From: Chitinophagaceae bacterium
GTDB taxonomy: Bacteria; Bacteroidota; Bacteroidia; Chitinophagales; Chitinophagaceae
Length of the DNA: 60,078 bases
Reading direction: 5' to 3'
Assembly (NCBI GenBank): GCA_016787065.1
Contig: JAEUVD010000039.1
Coordinates: 1-60,078, forward strand
The notes beneath the pieces were generated by a model that saw only the letters and a program-made list of their open reading frames with translations, was not told where the DNA came from and ran no database searches. Below are positions 1 through 8,453 of the stretch, one piece after another. Made by a program: the position numbers and the translations under genes. Position 1 is the first letter of the stretch. Every line of letters begins with the position of its first letter.

Positions 1-207
1 TACTACATTTCCTGTACCGTTATATTCAAATTTCATTTCACCTTCAGCCTTCTCTTCAAGTTTTTTACCATTTAAAATAAATTTTTCCGAATAGTAAAAA
101 TTCCAGTTCCCTACTAACATTTCAGGATTATCTTTCTTGTTACAATTTGTGAAAAAGATCATGGTACCTGCTAGCACAACGTAAAGTTTTGTATAAATTA
201 ATTTCAT
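1..207 (-). CDS. Small lipoprotein, 3' end cut off by window edge
   Basis: The start codon is at 207 on the minus strand and the frame stays open to base 1, giving 69 codons with no stop. The N-terminus has a short hydrophobic segment followed by a lipobox-like FFTNC, so the protein is probably exported and lipid-anchored at Cys22. After it comes MLVGNWNFYYSE, a pattern seen in lipocalin-like Bacteroidota lipoproteins that open with a GxW beta strand. This layout resembles the next gene (379-717), which also has GEW after its lipobox, so the two may be paralogous. Function is unknown. It could belong to the island cargo or to the flanking chromosome. Confidence 0.6.
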   Translation of the reverse strand, partial: MKLIYTKLYVVLAGTMIFFTNCNKKDNPEMLVGNWNFYYSEKFILNGKKLEEKAEGEMKFEYNGTGNVV

Positions 208-378
208 AGCTTTCTATTATTTATTAAATTAGTAATTCATTTTTGAATGTTGTAATTCCAACTTTTTGTTTCGATTTGTCAATAAATGGGTTGTAAATAA
301 AAATGTATTCCCTGAAAACCGGATGCGAGGTGAATACACTTAGTTTTCAAGTTTAAGCATTACTCCACTTCCGATCCA

Positions 379-717
379 TTATTTCCTTGTACATCGTTCA
401 TCATGAACTATAATCTCATCATTGGAAATCATTGATACAGCCGGTGTGTTCATTACCTCTAAATTACCGTTAGCATAGTTGGCATTAAATTCACCACCGG
501 ACACGTATTGTGGTGGTATTGGAAATGAACCACCAGAACCTCCAAATGAATAGGAATTCCACTTTACTAAATAGTTATTATCGTTGATCTTAGTGATGGT
601 GTAAACTCGCTTTTCCTTTTCCGTACTTTGCCATTCCCCAATGAACTTGTCTCCATTATCGGAAGAGCAAGAAAAAACAGTTATGAGAAAAGTGAGTAGT
701 AAAAGATACTTTGTCAT
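379..717 (-). CDS. Small lipoprotein of unknown function
   Basis: A 112-residue protein with a classic lipoprotein signal (MTKYLLLLTFLITVFSC), placing the lipidated Cys at residue 17. The mature part begins SSDNGDKFIGEWQS, the same GxW start as the partial lipoprotein at 1-207, which suggests a lipocalin-like beta-barrel fold. There is a Gly/Ser-rich patch (FGGSGGSF) in the middle. No catalytic motif is visible. It lies on the same strand as its two neighbours but is separated by about 90-170 bp on each side, so it is probably transcribed alone. Confidence 0.6.
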   Translation of the reverse strand: MTKYLLLLTFLITVFSCSSDNGDKFIGEWQSTEKEKRVYTITKINDNNYLVKWNSYSFGGSGGSFPIPPQYVSGGEFNANYANGNLEVMNTPAVSMISNDEIIVHDERCTRK

Positions 718-804
718 GTGCAGTTAATTAAGATTATAATTGTTTCCTACCTTACTATTTTTGGGAAAGCTGTCGGAATGATTCAACCCTGTAATATTTA
801 ATTT

Positions 805-1893
805 CTACCACTCATCAGATTTACCTTCCATTTCTGATTTAAGGCTACTAATTATTTTATCAATGTTAGTTTTTAGCTCTTTGAAAGCAGTTTCTAAAAT
901 ATCAGGTCTGCTCTTTACTTTTTCTAATAATGATTCAAGCGAACCAACGGATTTACCATCATCTAAAACAAAATCTGTTAATTCATATTTATATCTTCCA
1001 TCTTTAATTGAAATAGTTGCAGTATAGGAGTATTTATCTTCTGAAACGTTGTTATTGTTATTGTAGGTAACGTAATGCACACAGCTTGAAATGATTTTAC
1101 CTTCTTCTTCATTTTCATAATTCGTTCTTTTGGATGGACTATTTTTAACCAACCAGGATACACCCTTTTTGTACAAATCCTTTTGATTCCTATCCAAGGA
1201 TACTACATCTGAAAATACATACTTGTTGGTTATCGGGTCTTTTTTAAATCCTTTTGCAATATCAATGGATTCAACGTTCTTAACAGGATTTTGTTTTGCA
1301 TAATCGTAAAAACAATAGAACTTTTCTTTTATAGTTTCTGCTCTTCTATCTCGTACCGACTTCTCAATTTGTTCCCCACCCCCTAGTACTATTCTAAATG
1401 CTGATATCTCTCCTTTATCAAAAGCTCCCTTTAATTCTTCAAATTTGGCCTCGTTAAGTATCTGGCTTAAATGAACTTGATGGTTGATAAAACCCAACAT
1501 TTTGGCTTGAGTATGTTCTGGTATTTGGGATTGAAATTTAACTGGTGGTAAATCACCATCAAAAGCCAGTGCTAGTTCAAAGTTACGCCCTCCAAAATAT
1601 CTTGAAATATTTGCTGATTCGTTTTCTCCAAATGTTTGAGTAACCATGAATGTAACATAGTTTTGATTTCTCACCCTCATAAACCGGATATATGCGGTCC
1701 AGTCCTTTTTTTCTTTGCCTATTAGGCCATTGAGAAAACTTGCTCCAAAACTTAGCTCACCAAGTTTTAACTCCCAAACCTTAATATCGGTTTTGTCTAT
1801 TTTATCAATTTTATCGATGTCGGCTTTGCATTGGGAATAACAATAAAAACAGGTTGATAAAAAGAGAATTAAGGTTAGAATAGGTTCTTTCAT
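805..1893 (-). CDS. Secreted protein of unknown function
   Basis: A 362-residue protein with a signal peptide (hydrophobic residues about 4-20, cleavage near YSQ). Just after it is a short repeat, DIDKIDKIDKTDIK, encoded by near-repeated 9-bp units that could change in number. The rest is mixed alpha/beta, with a lysine/glutamate-rich C-terminal helix. I recognise no family or active-site motif. Its start is 132 bp from the divergent XRE regulator at 2026, so the two may share a control region. It could be island cargo. Confidence 0.55.
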   Translation of the reverse strand: MKEPILTLILFLSTCFYCYSQCKADIDKIDKIDKTDIKVWELKLGELSFGASFLNGLIGKEKKDWTAYIRFMRVRNQNYVTFMVTQTFGENESANISRYFGGRNFELALAFDGDLPPVKFQSQIPEHTQAKMLGFINHQVHLSQILNEAKFEELKGAFDKGEISAFRIVLGGGEQIEKSVRDRRAETIKEKFYCFYDYAKQNPVKNVESIDIAKGFKKDPITNKYVFSDVVSLDRNQKDLYKKGVSWLVKNSPSKRTNYENEEEGKIISSCVHYVTYNNNNNVSEDKYSYTATISIKDGRYKYELTDFVLDDGKSVGSLESLLEKVKSRPDILETAFKELKTNIDKIISSLKSEMEGKSDEW

Positions 1894-2025
1894 GAGAATT
1901 CATTTTGTTTGTGAAAATTTGTTTTACTACACAAATCAAAAAAGTAATAACTGCAAGAAAAAATCAGAAAAGTGAATAAAAATTGCACATTTATAATTTT
2001 TACAATTAAGTAAACCTGTATCTTC

Positions 2026-2406
2026 ATGGAAAATAACAAAGTGATCGGTAGTAAGATTAAGTATTTACGCGAATGGCGAGGATTTAAACAGGAAGAAATT
2101 GCCAAAGCTGTTGGGTTAGAGATTAGTAAGTATAACCGTTTGGAGAATAATAAAATGGTGAAGATTGATGAAGATCTCCTTAAAAAGATAGCTGATGAAC
2201 TAGGTGTAACAGTTGCTGATATTAAAAGTCCCGCACCGGCAGTATTTAATTTTAACCTAGAAAACGGTACTCAAATTGGTCATAATGAAAACTATTATGA
2301 AACACAAAAAGACCTTTACGAAAAAATAATTTCAGATAAAGAGAAAGAAGTTGAACGCCTTATCAAATTGAATGAGCAGTTAATGAAGTTGCTAGAGAGG
2401 AAATGA
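2026..2406 (+). CDS. XRE-family HTH regulator with coiled-coil tail
   Basis: A 126-residue protein. Residues about 7-65 form a Cro/CI-type helix-turn-helix (KIKYLREWRGFKQEEIAKAVG, then ISKYNRLENN). Residues about 95-125 are a charged amphipathic helix (EKEVERLIKLNEQLMKLLE) that should form a coiled coil, so it is probably a dimer. It probably regulates itself and the divergent secreted-protein gene at 1893. The interrupted zinc-ribbon gene follows 27 bp downstream on the same strand. This kind of regulator is common on Bacteroidota mobile elements. Confidence 0.75.
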   Translation: MENNKVIGSKIKYLREWRGFKQEEIAKAVGLEISKYNRLENNKMVKIDEDLLKKIADELGVTVADIKSPAPAVFNFNLENGTQIGHNENYYETQKDLYEKIISDKEKEVERLIKLNEQLMKLLERK

Positions 2407-2433
2407 TTCTATATATTTATCAAAACAAATTTT

Positions 2434-2898
2434 ATGAAATGTTCTCATTGTTCCTGTTCCATTGAAGATGCTGAACCTATTGACTACTCTGAAATTTATT
2501 TTAATACTGTACTTTGTTATTCCTGCATTAGCTTCTTCTCATATTATACGGATAGAATGTTTACAACTTAGGAAGCTATCTGTTTATACATCGCCTTGAA
2601 AAAAAATGGCCTTCCAGTTGAACTTGAAAAATATGATGGGTATAAACGGATCGATATTGCCATAGTGAAAGCGAAACTAAATATAGAAGTGGATGGGATT
2701 CGTCATTCAAAGGATTCGAAACAATCATTGACTGATTTGAAAAGGATGTATTATTCAATGCGTAAAGGATATGAAACGGTGAGGATACCGAATGTACTTG
2801 TAAACAATAATGTTAATGATGTGGTTAATATTATCTCCTCAATGTACGTTGAAAGAAGTAAAACCATAAACGTTAATTCCAAGGTGGGAGTACTTTAG
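2434..2898 (+). pseudogene. Zinc-ribbon plus DUF559/PDDEXK-like protein split by an in-frame TAG
   Basis: Reading from ATG 2434, 45 codons encode a zinc-ribbon-like module with Cys3/Cys6 and Cys28/Cys31. A TAG follows at 2569-2571, and the same frame then continues without shift to 2898. The downstream part (DIAIVKAKLNIEVDGIRH, then a Lys/Asp-rich helix and ETVRIPN) looks like a small endonuclease of the DUF559/Vsr-like PDDEXK type, with D, ExD and K-type residues. Because both halves are in one frame with no gap, the simplest reading is one 155-codon gene with a single nonsense change, for example CAG or GAG to TAG. A TTG at 2596 could restart the nuclease half alone. Family assignment comes from pattern memory only. 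Confidence 0.6.
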
Positions 2899-3108
2899 CT
2901 GAAAACACGGCGTTCACACATCCAACAATCAACAACTTCAAATAAATATGAAACTGTGGTAGTGAAGCCAAATCTTTCTCAGTAAATATCGACTAGAATT
3001 TCTGTTCCATGATCTCGGCATCGAAATCATCTATTCTAAAGCATTTATTTGATTAGATGTCATCCAGAATACACTCCATAAATCGTCAGCTTCACTCAAT
3101 CTCTAAAA

Positions 3109-4386
3109 TTAAAACAAGCTTTTCTGCTGTTCTTTAACAAGAGGTTGTACGTACCTCTTAATTTCCATTCCGCTACCATAGCGTTTTCTAGAATATGCAA
3201 TCACTTGTTGTTTGTTATAGGTCAAAGGATATTGCAAGGGCAATGTAGTTGCTGAGAATGGCTGGGAAATAGTTCCATCGATTAGTAACTTCAAGTAGAT
3301 TGAGTATTGTGGTAACATGGACAAATCATCCTTGGTAAAAGTTGGGTAAAATTCATGCTCTATCCTTTCTGCATCCTCTGTTCCAATACGAAAAGTTATG
3401 AGAGTTCCGACATTCCCAAATATCGCTTTCCTGATATCTTCATGCAATTGGTCGAGAAATTGATGGGTTAAGAAAAGTGATAAACCATACTTTCTACTTT
3501 CGCTGAGTATATCAGCAAAGGATAGGGTAACAAAACTATGCATTTCATCAATGTAGAGATAAAATGGTGTTCTGTCTTCAATATTTCTCTTTGCTCGCTC
3601 AAGTGAGGCAGTTTGGAATTGGGTTACCAGAAGTGAACCAAGGAATTGAGTACCAGATTCGCCTAGTATTCCCTTACTCAAATTAACTAGCAGTATTTTA
3701 CTTTCATCCATAACCTTCGATACTTCAAAGGATGTTACTGTATTACCAATAATTGAACGGATTATAGGGTGTGTAGCAAGAATACCTACCTTGTTTAAGA
3801 TTGGTGCAATATGTTCATTTCTTTGCTGTGGCGAAAGCGTATTAAACTCCTTCTGCCAGAAGTTTTGTAAGGTATCATTTTCTACAAAGTGTAACACTTG
3901 AAATCGAAAATTGGTATCTGTAATTAAGGGCGATATATCGAGTAATGTTGCGTGCGGGTAGAAGGTTAGGCTATAAATAGCATTACGCAAAATATGTTCA
4001 AGCCTTGGCCCCCAGGACTCGCTCCAAAGCTTTTTAAACACCGATACAATATTACTCGCTACTTGATACCTATTTTCCTCTTTCACGTTGTATAGAGGAT
4101 TATACGCGATTAGGGAGCCCATATCGCTCGGGTTTAGGTATATGACATCCTTTATTCTATCTTTTGGAATGTAATCTAATATGGTCAAGCAAAGGTCGCC
4201 ATGAGGGTCCAAAATCGCCACTCCTCTACCTTGAATAATATCACCAAGAGCCATGTTTAATAACAAGGTTGATTTTCCAGTACCGGTTTTCCCAATGCAA
4301 TAAATATGTCCGCTTCTGTCCTTTTCCTTTATTCCAAAGAGGGTTTGCCGGTTTCGGTGGTTAGTTGTACCGATTGGGGTAAGCAT
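3109..4386 (-). CDS. HerA/VirD4-TraD-like P-loop ATPase
   Basis: A 425-residue ATPase. Walker A is GKTGTGKST at residues 32-40, followed by the family signature AILDPHGDL (57-65). Walker B is FYLYIDE at 275-281, with a TraM/TraD-like C-terminal part (TLITFRIGTEDAERIE). It belongs to the DUF87/type IV coupling superfamily that pumps DNA or acts as a translocase. No transmembrane segments or relaxase and no other conjugation genes accompany it here, so a conjugation role is not shown. Its start is 105 bp downstream of the CBASS effector stop on the same strand, so read-through from that operon is possible but unproven. Such solo ATPases are frequent in islands. Confidence 0.75.
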   Translation of the reverse strand: MLTPIGTTNHRNRQTLFGIKEKDRSGHIYCIGKTGTGKSTLLLNMALGDIIQGRGVAILDPHGDLCLTILDYIPKDRIKDVIYLNPSDMGSLIAYNPLYNVKEENRYQVASNIVSVFKKLWSESWGPRLEHILRNAIYSLTFYPHATLLDISPLITDTNFRFQVLHFVENDTLQNFWQKEFNTLSPQQRNEHIAPILNKVGILATHPIIRSIIGNTVTSFEVSKVMDESKILLVNLSKGILGESGTQFLGSLLVTQFQTASLERAKRNIEDRTPFYLYIDEMHSFVTLSFADILSESRKYGLSLFLTHQFLDQLHEDIRKAIFGNVGTLITFRIGTEDAERIEHEFYPTFTKDDLSMLPQYSIYLKLLIDGTISQPFSATTLPLQYPLTYNKQQVIAYSRKRYGSGMEIKRYVQPLVKEQQKSLF

Positions 4387-4491
4387 GAAAATATTGTAGT
4401 ACTAATTTCAGGAGGATTTAAGGGAGGGGGGATTCTAGGTTTCAAACTGAACTTGTCCATATTTGAAAACCTTTATCTATTGTAGTTATCG

Positions 4492-6249
4492 CTACCTATT
4501 TAAAAAACTACGCATTATATTTAATATTTGTTCACCCTTCATTTCTTTTATAGCGTTAACCAAACCTTCTATTGGCAAATTACTAGCACTACCATCCCTA
4601 ATAAGGTTGTTATTATAAAATATAGCTAACTCTAAGGGTTGGTCTTTGCGTTTTTCTAACTCAAAGAAGAAGCGATTATTTTCTTCCTTGGTTCTTAATC
4701 CGTTTAATTCAATCACAGGCTTTTCTTCAAGAATAGAAATAATTTCATCCAGGCTATTTCCTTCGTTTTCGATTCTTGCATATATCCAATACCAAATCAT
4801 ATACCTATTAAGCCTCCTTATTTGTATTTCTTCTAATTCTACTCCAGCATCATCGAAACTCCACATGGTTTCAGTGGCCACCTTTATCGTATCCATAAAA
4901 AATTGCTTAGGGTTTTGAATTTCACCTTTCATTTTTATGTGATACCCATACTCATTCATTATTGCGTAAACATCTGCCTGATAATCAGCCGTTTCAAGCA
5001 CCTTGGAAAAGCTACCAATATTAACCGATGTTAAGTCAGTTAGCCTATGTTTTTTATAATGAATGGCCTCATGGAATAAGAAAAGCCTTACCGCTTTTAA
5101 AATATCTTCATGATTACTAATCCTGCTATTAAGGGAGATGAAGAAATTGTCATCGACAAACCAATTATTCATTCTCCAATAAAAGCCATCATTCACAACT
5201 TCAGTGTCAAAATCAAAACTATCATCCTTTAAGCTTGTCTCATACAATGCCGGTAGATCGATCCAAAACTTCGTATTCATGATCGAATTGTGTACACCAG
5301 GGACCAACCCCTCATACCATTTTCTACCTACCGACATATCTTTATTATGCTGGCAGTATCGTTTTACATTTTTTGCAAGTTCTTCATTGCATAAGTTTCT
5401 AAGCTCATCTGCCTTCTTTTTTTCAGCTTCACCAATTTTTCGTTCGGGTCTTAATTGTGCTTTTATTAAAAGAGCTTTTTTATACTTTGGCTCTTTTGTT
5501 CTTGAATACTGGTACGTTTGAATGAAAGAGTGAATGTTGGGGGATATTTTGGTTCCTACCAAAAAAGCTACACCGCAGGGTATTGCCGCGAAAAAGTGAA
5601 CTGTTTCTAATCCGCTTCTATTATTTGAAAGTTCATCAAATGTTCTTTTAACTGACTCTCCAACCTCGATCATTTTTTTTGAAGAAGTAATAGCATCCTC
5701 GTTTGCATAGTCAAGTTGAATATCTATTTCGGCAGCATTAGGTAATATTTCGTAAGTATCATTAGGATTAATATTATGCGATATATTTAACCTAATCAAA
5801 GCATCAGAAATCCCCTTTTGTTGTTGATCTGGTAAGCCGTTAATATGAAGCTTGTTATCATTATGCTGTTCTGTTTCCAAGTTAATATACCACTGTTTAG
5901 TAACGTGGTGGCGCTGGTAAATATCAATGTTTCTAAAATTATGAAAAAGATGGCCCAAGTCTATACTTAATGGAATTGGAGCCATACCAAAATAAACTAT
6001 TTTATAATCAGGATGTGCAGTCAATACTGGTAATATATCATTGGTGAAATATCTTTTGTGCTCTAAAGCAAATTGCTCATAACCAATATCGTAGAGTTTC
6101 TGAAGTTCTAACAATTCAGAATAATTTATCTCTTTCACCTCCCTATTCAGACCGTGGCATTCAGTTGGCAAAGCAGCAAGTGCTTCATCAATGGCTATTT
6201 TAGTAAAGCCATTGTGCAATATTATTATCAACCCTTTTGAATTATCCAT
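4492..6249 (-). CDS. CBASS effector: SAVED sensor fused to HExxH metallopeptidase-like domain
   Basis: A 585-residue protein. Residues about 1-265 are a SAVED domain, the cyclic-oligonucleotide sensor of CBASS. The first half carries YFGMAPIPLSIDLGHLF (86-102) and YQRHH followed by a W at 120. The second half carries VHFFAAIPCGVAFLVG (217-232) followed by TYQYSR. Residues about 270-585 are helical and contain HEAIH at 393-397, with DYQAD at 422-426 as a likely third zinc site (E419 or D422), as in gluzincins. There is no HNH, TIR, TM or Lon module. It follows cap3 by 13 bp as the last gene of the operon. Prediction: ligand binding turns on zinc-dependent proteolysis. SAVED is clear; the peptidase activity is inferred from the motif. 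Confidence 0.85.
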   Translation of the reverse strand: MDNSKGLIIILHNGFTKIAIDEALAALPTECHGLNREVKEINYSELLELQKLYDIGYEQFALEHKRYFTNDILPVLTAHPDYKIVYFGMAPIPLSIDLGHLFHNFRNIDIYQRHHVTKQWYINLETEQHNDNKLHINGLPDQQQKGISDALIRLNISHNINPNDTYEILPNAAEIDIQLDYANEDAITSSKKMIEVGESVKRTFDELSNNRSGLETVHFFAAIPCGVAFLVGTKISPNIHSFIQTYQYSRTKEPKYKKALLIKAQLRPERKIGEAEKKKADELRNLCNEELAKNVKRYCQHNKDMSVGRKWYEGLVPGVHNSIMNTKFWIDLPALYETSLKDDSFDFDTEVVNDGFYWRMNNWFVDDNFFISLNSRISNHEDILKAVRLFLFHEAIHYKKHRLTDLTSVNIGSFSKVLETADYQADVYAIMNEYGYHIKMKGEIQNPKQFFMDTIKVATETMWSFDDAGVELEEIQIRRLNRYMIWYWIYARIENEGNSLDEIISILEEKPVIELNGLRTKEENNRFFFELEKRKDQPLELAIFYNNNLIRDGSASNLPIEGLVNAIKEMKGEQILNIMRSFLNR

Positions 6250-6262
6250 ATTTAAATTTTAA

Positions 6263-6751
6263 TCAGTTTGTAACTTTGAGTTTCACAATTTCCAATGTTC
6301 TTCTATCGCCTTCCCACATATCAATGCTTTTAATACCGGCTATTATAAAATATAGATATCTTCCTGAGAAAATATCCTGTTTTAATTTCCGTTTCCAGTC
6401 TTTTATGTCCACACTTGATGGAGTTGGAAAATCCTCTGGATGAGTATGCCACTCACCCAGATAATTGGAAGTACCATTACTCTTATGCCATTCATCTGTA
6501 ATTATTTCTTGGTGCAAAGGAGAAATTCTTTTAAAAGAAAATCTTGTTTGATGATCTCCTTTCATCGGTGTAGTTATTTTATCTACTACAATATTTTTTG
6601 AAACCTTAATAAACCTTCCTAATATGACGCCACCGGATTCCAATAACCCTTTATCGAATTGTTTATACTCTTGAAGGGTTTCCAATACCAAACTCGTCAA
6701 CTTTATTTTTCCACCATTAGTCATTTTAAAAATTGAATTATCCTTTTCCAC
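6263..6751 (-). CDS. cap3: Cap3, JAMM/MPN isopeptidase of type II CBASS
   Basis: A 162-residue JAB/MPN+ metalloprotease. The zinc motif is complete: E38 in ESGGVILG, then H102-x-H104-x7-S112-x2-D115 (WHTHPEDFPTPSSVD). In characterised type II CBASS, Cap3 removes the CD-NTase from Cap2-made conjugates and so limits signalling. The start overlaps the end of cap2 by 14 bp, and the effector starts 13 bp after its stop, so the genes are probably translationally coupled. The length matches Cap3. An unrelated JAMM (RadC-like) occurs later in the same island, but this one is identified by its position between Cap2 and the effector. Confidence 0.92.
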   Translation of the reverse strand: MEKDNSIFKMTNGGKIKLTSLVLETLQEYKQFDKGLLESGGVILGRFIKVSKNIVVDKITTPMKGDHQTRFSFKRISPLHQEIITDEWHKSNGTSNYLGEWHTHPEDFPTPSSVDIKDWKRKLKQDIFSGRYLYFIIAGIKSIDMWEGDRRTLEIVKLKVTN

Positions 6752-8453
6752 AGAGTTTACATTCTAATTGGTAAAATAATGATTTTCCTTCGTCTAATTG
6801 CTCTGCAGATTGATCATAACGTTCTGATAAATGATACCCTTGCTGTAAAAATAATTCGCTATTTCCTTTCCATGAATAAATAGCACTATTGGTTTCTTTA
6901 CCTGTAAACACATCCAGTATTTTTCTAACGGTCAATATAGCAGTTTGATTAGCATCTAATGCACCATAAGGAACGAATACACTTCCGCAACCTGAAATAT
7001 TTTGCAAAAAACTCCTTGGTTGTTTGGCGGCTGCAAATGAAGCAATGTTATGTAACGTCTCATTCGTATATAGGCATTGATAGCATCCCTTTTCGGAAAT
7101 ATTAGTAACTAAACAATGCCCACCAACACCGTACGGATCTAGCCAGCTAAAAAGAACCGGCTTGCTTGGTATTTCTTTTCTCAGAAATTTCATTAAAAAT
7201 TGGTTCACAGTTGCATTACCGGTTGTTACAACAACTGCATCGTATAAGTCAAAATTTATTTTCTTCTTTGATATCGCATCTTCAATAGCCATATCAATCG
7301 CTGTCACATTCGAATGAGGATAATAGCGGGTTAATTTTTGCTTTATTGCCTCCGTCTTTTGTTTATTTACATACATAAAGCCACAATTATGCCGGTAACA
7401 ATTGTCAATCTCGAGTTTTTCTTTGTCAACAACATCAACATTTATCACAGCGGCTTTTATTAGTTCTTCGACAACCGCACTTCCAACAGAACCTCCACCA
7501 ATAACTAATACTCTTTTGTCGATAAAACTATTACCATTACCTCCACGCATAAGCATGAACTCCGGGTCAACTCTTTTTACATTATAGGGAATTAAATTTG
7601 CCGTAGTATCAGGCGTTAAAAGAGGGTGGGTTGTATGATTAATTTTCTTAAACCGTAAAGCAAATAAAGAATGATTTCCATTGGGCAAGGAGAAGTCGAT
7701 TATAATTAAATCTTCTTGTTTTGTTTTGCTTAACGTGGTTATGATTTTTTTCTCATTTTCTGGAGTAATGTTTTTAAAAATTAACTCCTTTGCATCCCTT
7801 ATGGTGAGTTCATGATTAACAGTGGGAATTAGAATTTCAGAACCTTTCTTTAAAGGGATATATAACCCTTTAAAATACTGTGGTCGACTCCCTTTGACAT
7901 TAATTATCCGCTGATAACTATTCATTCTTTCCGTACTATCAGATACAGCGAAGAGTAACTCTTTGTCTTCTAATTTTGAATACTTAATAACCTCAACATT
8001 ATCGCTTAATACGATGTTAGCAAACATTCCACGTACATCTTTAAGATGTCGCCAATATGCTTCATATTCATTGTAGAACTCGTTGTTATTCTTCCTATTT
8101 ATACCCTCTACTAACGTCTTTTTAGCAAGCTCAAAGCAGTCTGCAATTATTCCTGACTCATTATCTATATCTAAAACCAAAGTATCGTTGTACGCATAAC
8201 ATATATAACCGTCATGTTCCACATGTGGTAACCGGATAAAATCTTCCTGGTTAAATAAGAAAAATGTTGGAATACAATTAGGAAAAGCTTTTGGTACACC
8301 AACAACTATCTTAACAGCAAGACTATCAATCAACACCTCCCCAATAACTCCAAAAGCCAGTCCTCGTTTTGCAAGAGCTGGGTTTTGATATTCATAAGTG
8401 TTTCTCAGAATACGGGCATCGTCAACATGTCGTTTAAAACTCTCTATAGTCAT
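6738..8453 (-). CDS. cap2: Cap2, E2-E1 fusion ubiquitin-like conjugation enzyme of CBASS
   Basis: A 571-residue protein. Residues about 1-145 are an E2-like domain with candidate catalytic Cys85 in HDGYICY. A linker follows, and then a ThiF/E1 domain from about 300. The E1 domain has the nucleotide loop IGGGSVGSA (318-326) and the DKEKLEIDNCYRHN element. Cys489 in SGCGSVF is a plausible E1 thioester cysteine. Two CxxC pairs (C457/C460 and C565/C568) probably bind structural zinc. By analogy with characterised Cap2, it conjugates the CD-NTase C-terminus to targets and primes second-messenger synthesis. Its ATG shares one base with the CD-NTase stop (TAATG), so translation is coupled. Confidence 0.92.
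   Translation of the reverse strand: MTIESFKRHVDDARILRNTYEYQNPALAKRGLAFGVIGEVLIDSLAVKIVVGVPKAFPNCIPTFFLFNQEDFIRLPHVEHDGYICYAYNDTLVLDIDNESGIIADCFELAKKTLVEGINRKNNNEFYNEYEAYWRHLKDVRGMFANIVLSDNVEVIKYSKLEDKELLFAVSDSTERMNSYQRIINVKGSRPQYFKGLYIPLKKGSEILIPTVNHELTIRDAKELIFKNITPENEKKIITTLSKTKQEDLIIIDFSLPNGNHSLFALRFKKINHTTHPLLTPDTTANLIPYNVKRVDPEFMLMRGGNGNSFIDKRVLVIGGGSVGSAVVEELIKAAVINVDVVDKEKLEIDNCYRHNCGFMYVNKQKTEAIKQKLTRYYPHSNVTAIDMAIEDAISKKKINFDLYDAVVVTTGNATVNQFLMKFLRKEIPSKPVLFSWLDPYGVGGHCLVTNISEKGCYQCLYTNETLHNIASFAAAKQPRSFLQNISGCGSVFVPYGALDANQTAILTVRKILDVFTGKETNSAIYSWKGNSELFLQQGYHLSERYDQSAEQLDEGKSLFYQLECKLCGKG

Noticed and set aside
3109..4386. Coupling ATPase as proof of a conjugative element
   Set aside because: No relaxase, VirB4 or membrane secretion genes are visible in the window, so this is not supported.
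4421..4450. G-rich stretch as a partial tRNA-end repeat
   Set aside because: Only a run of G residues matches the tRNA 3' end; the rest differs.
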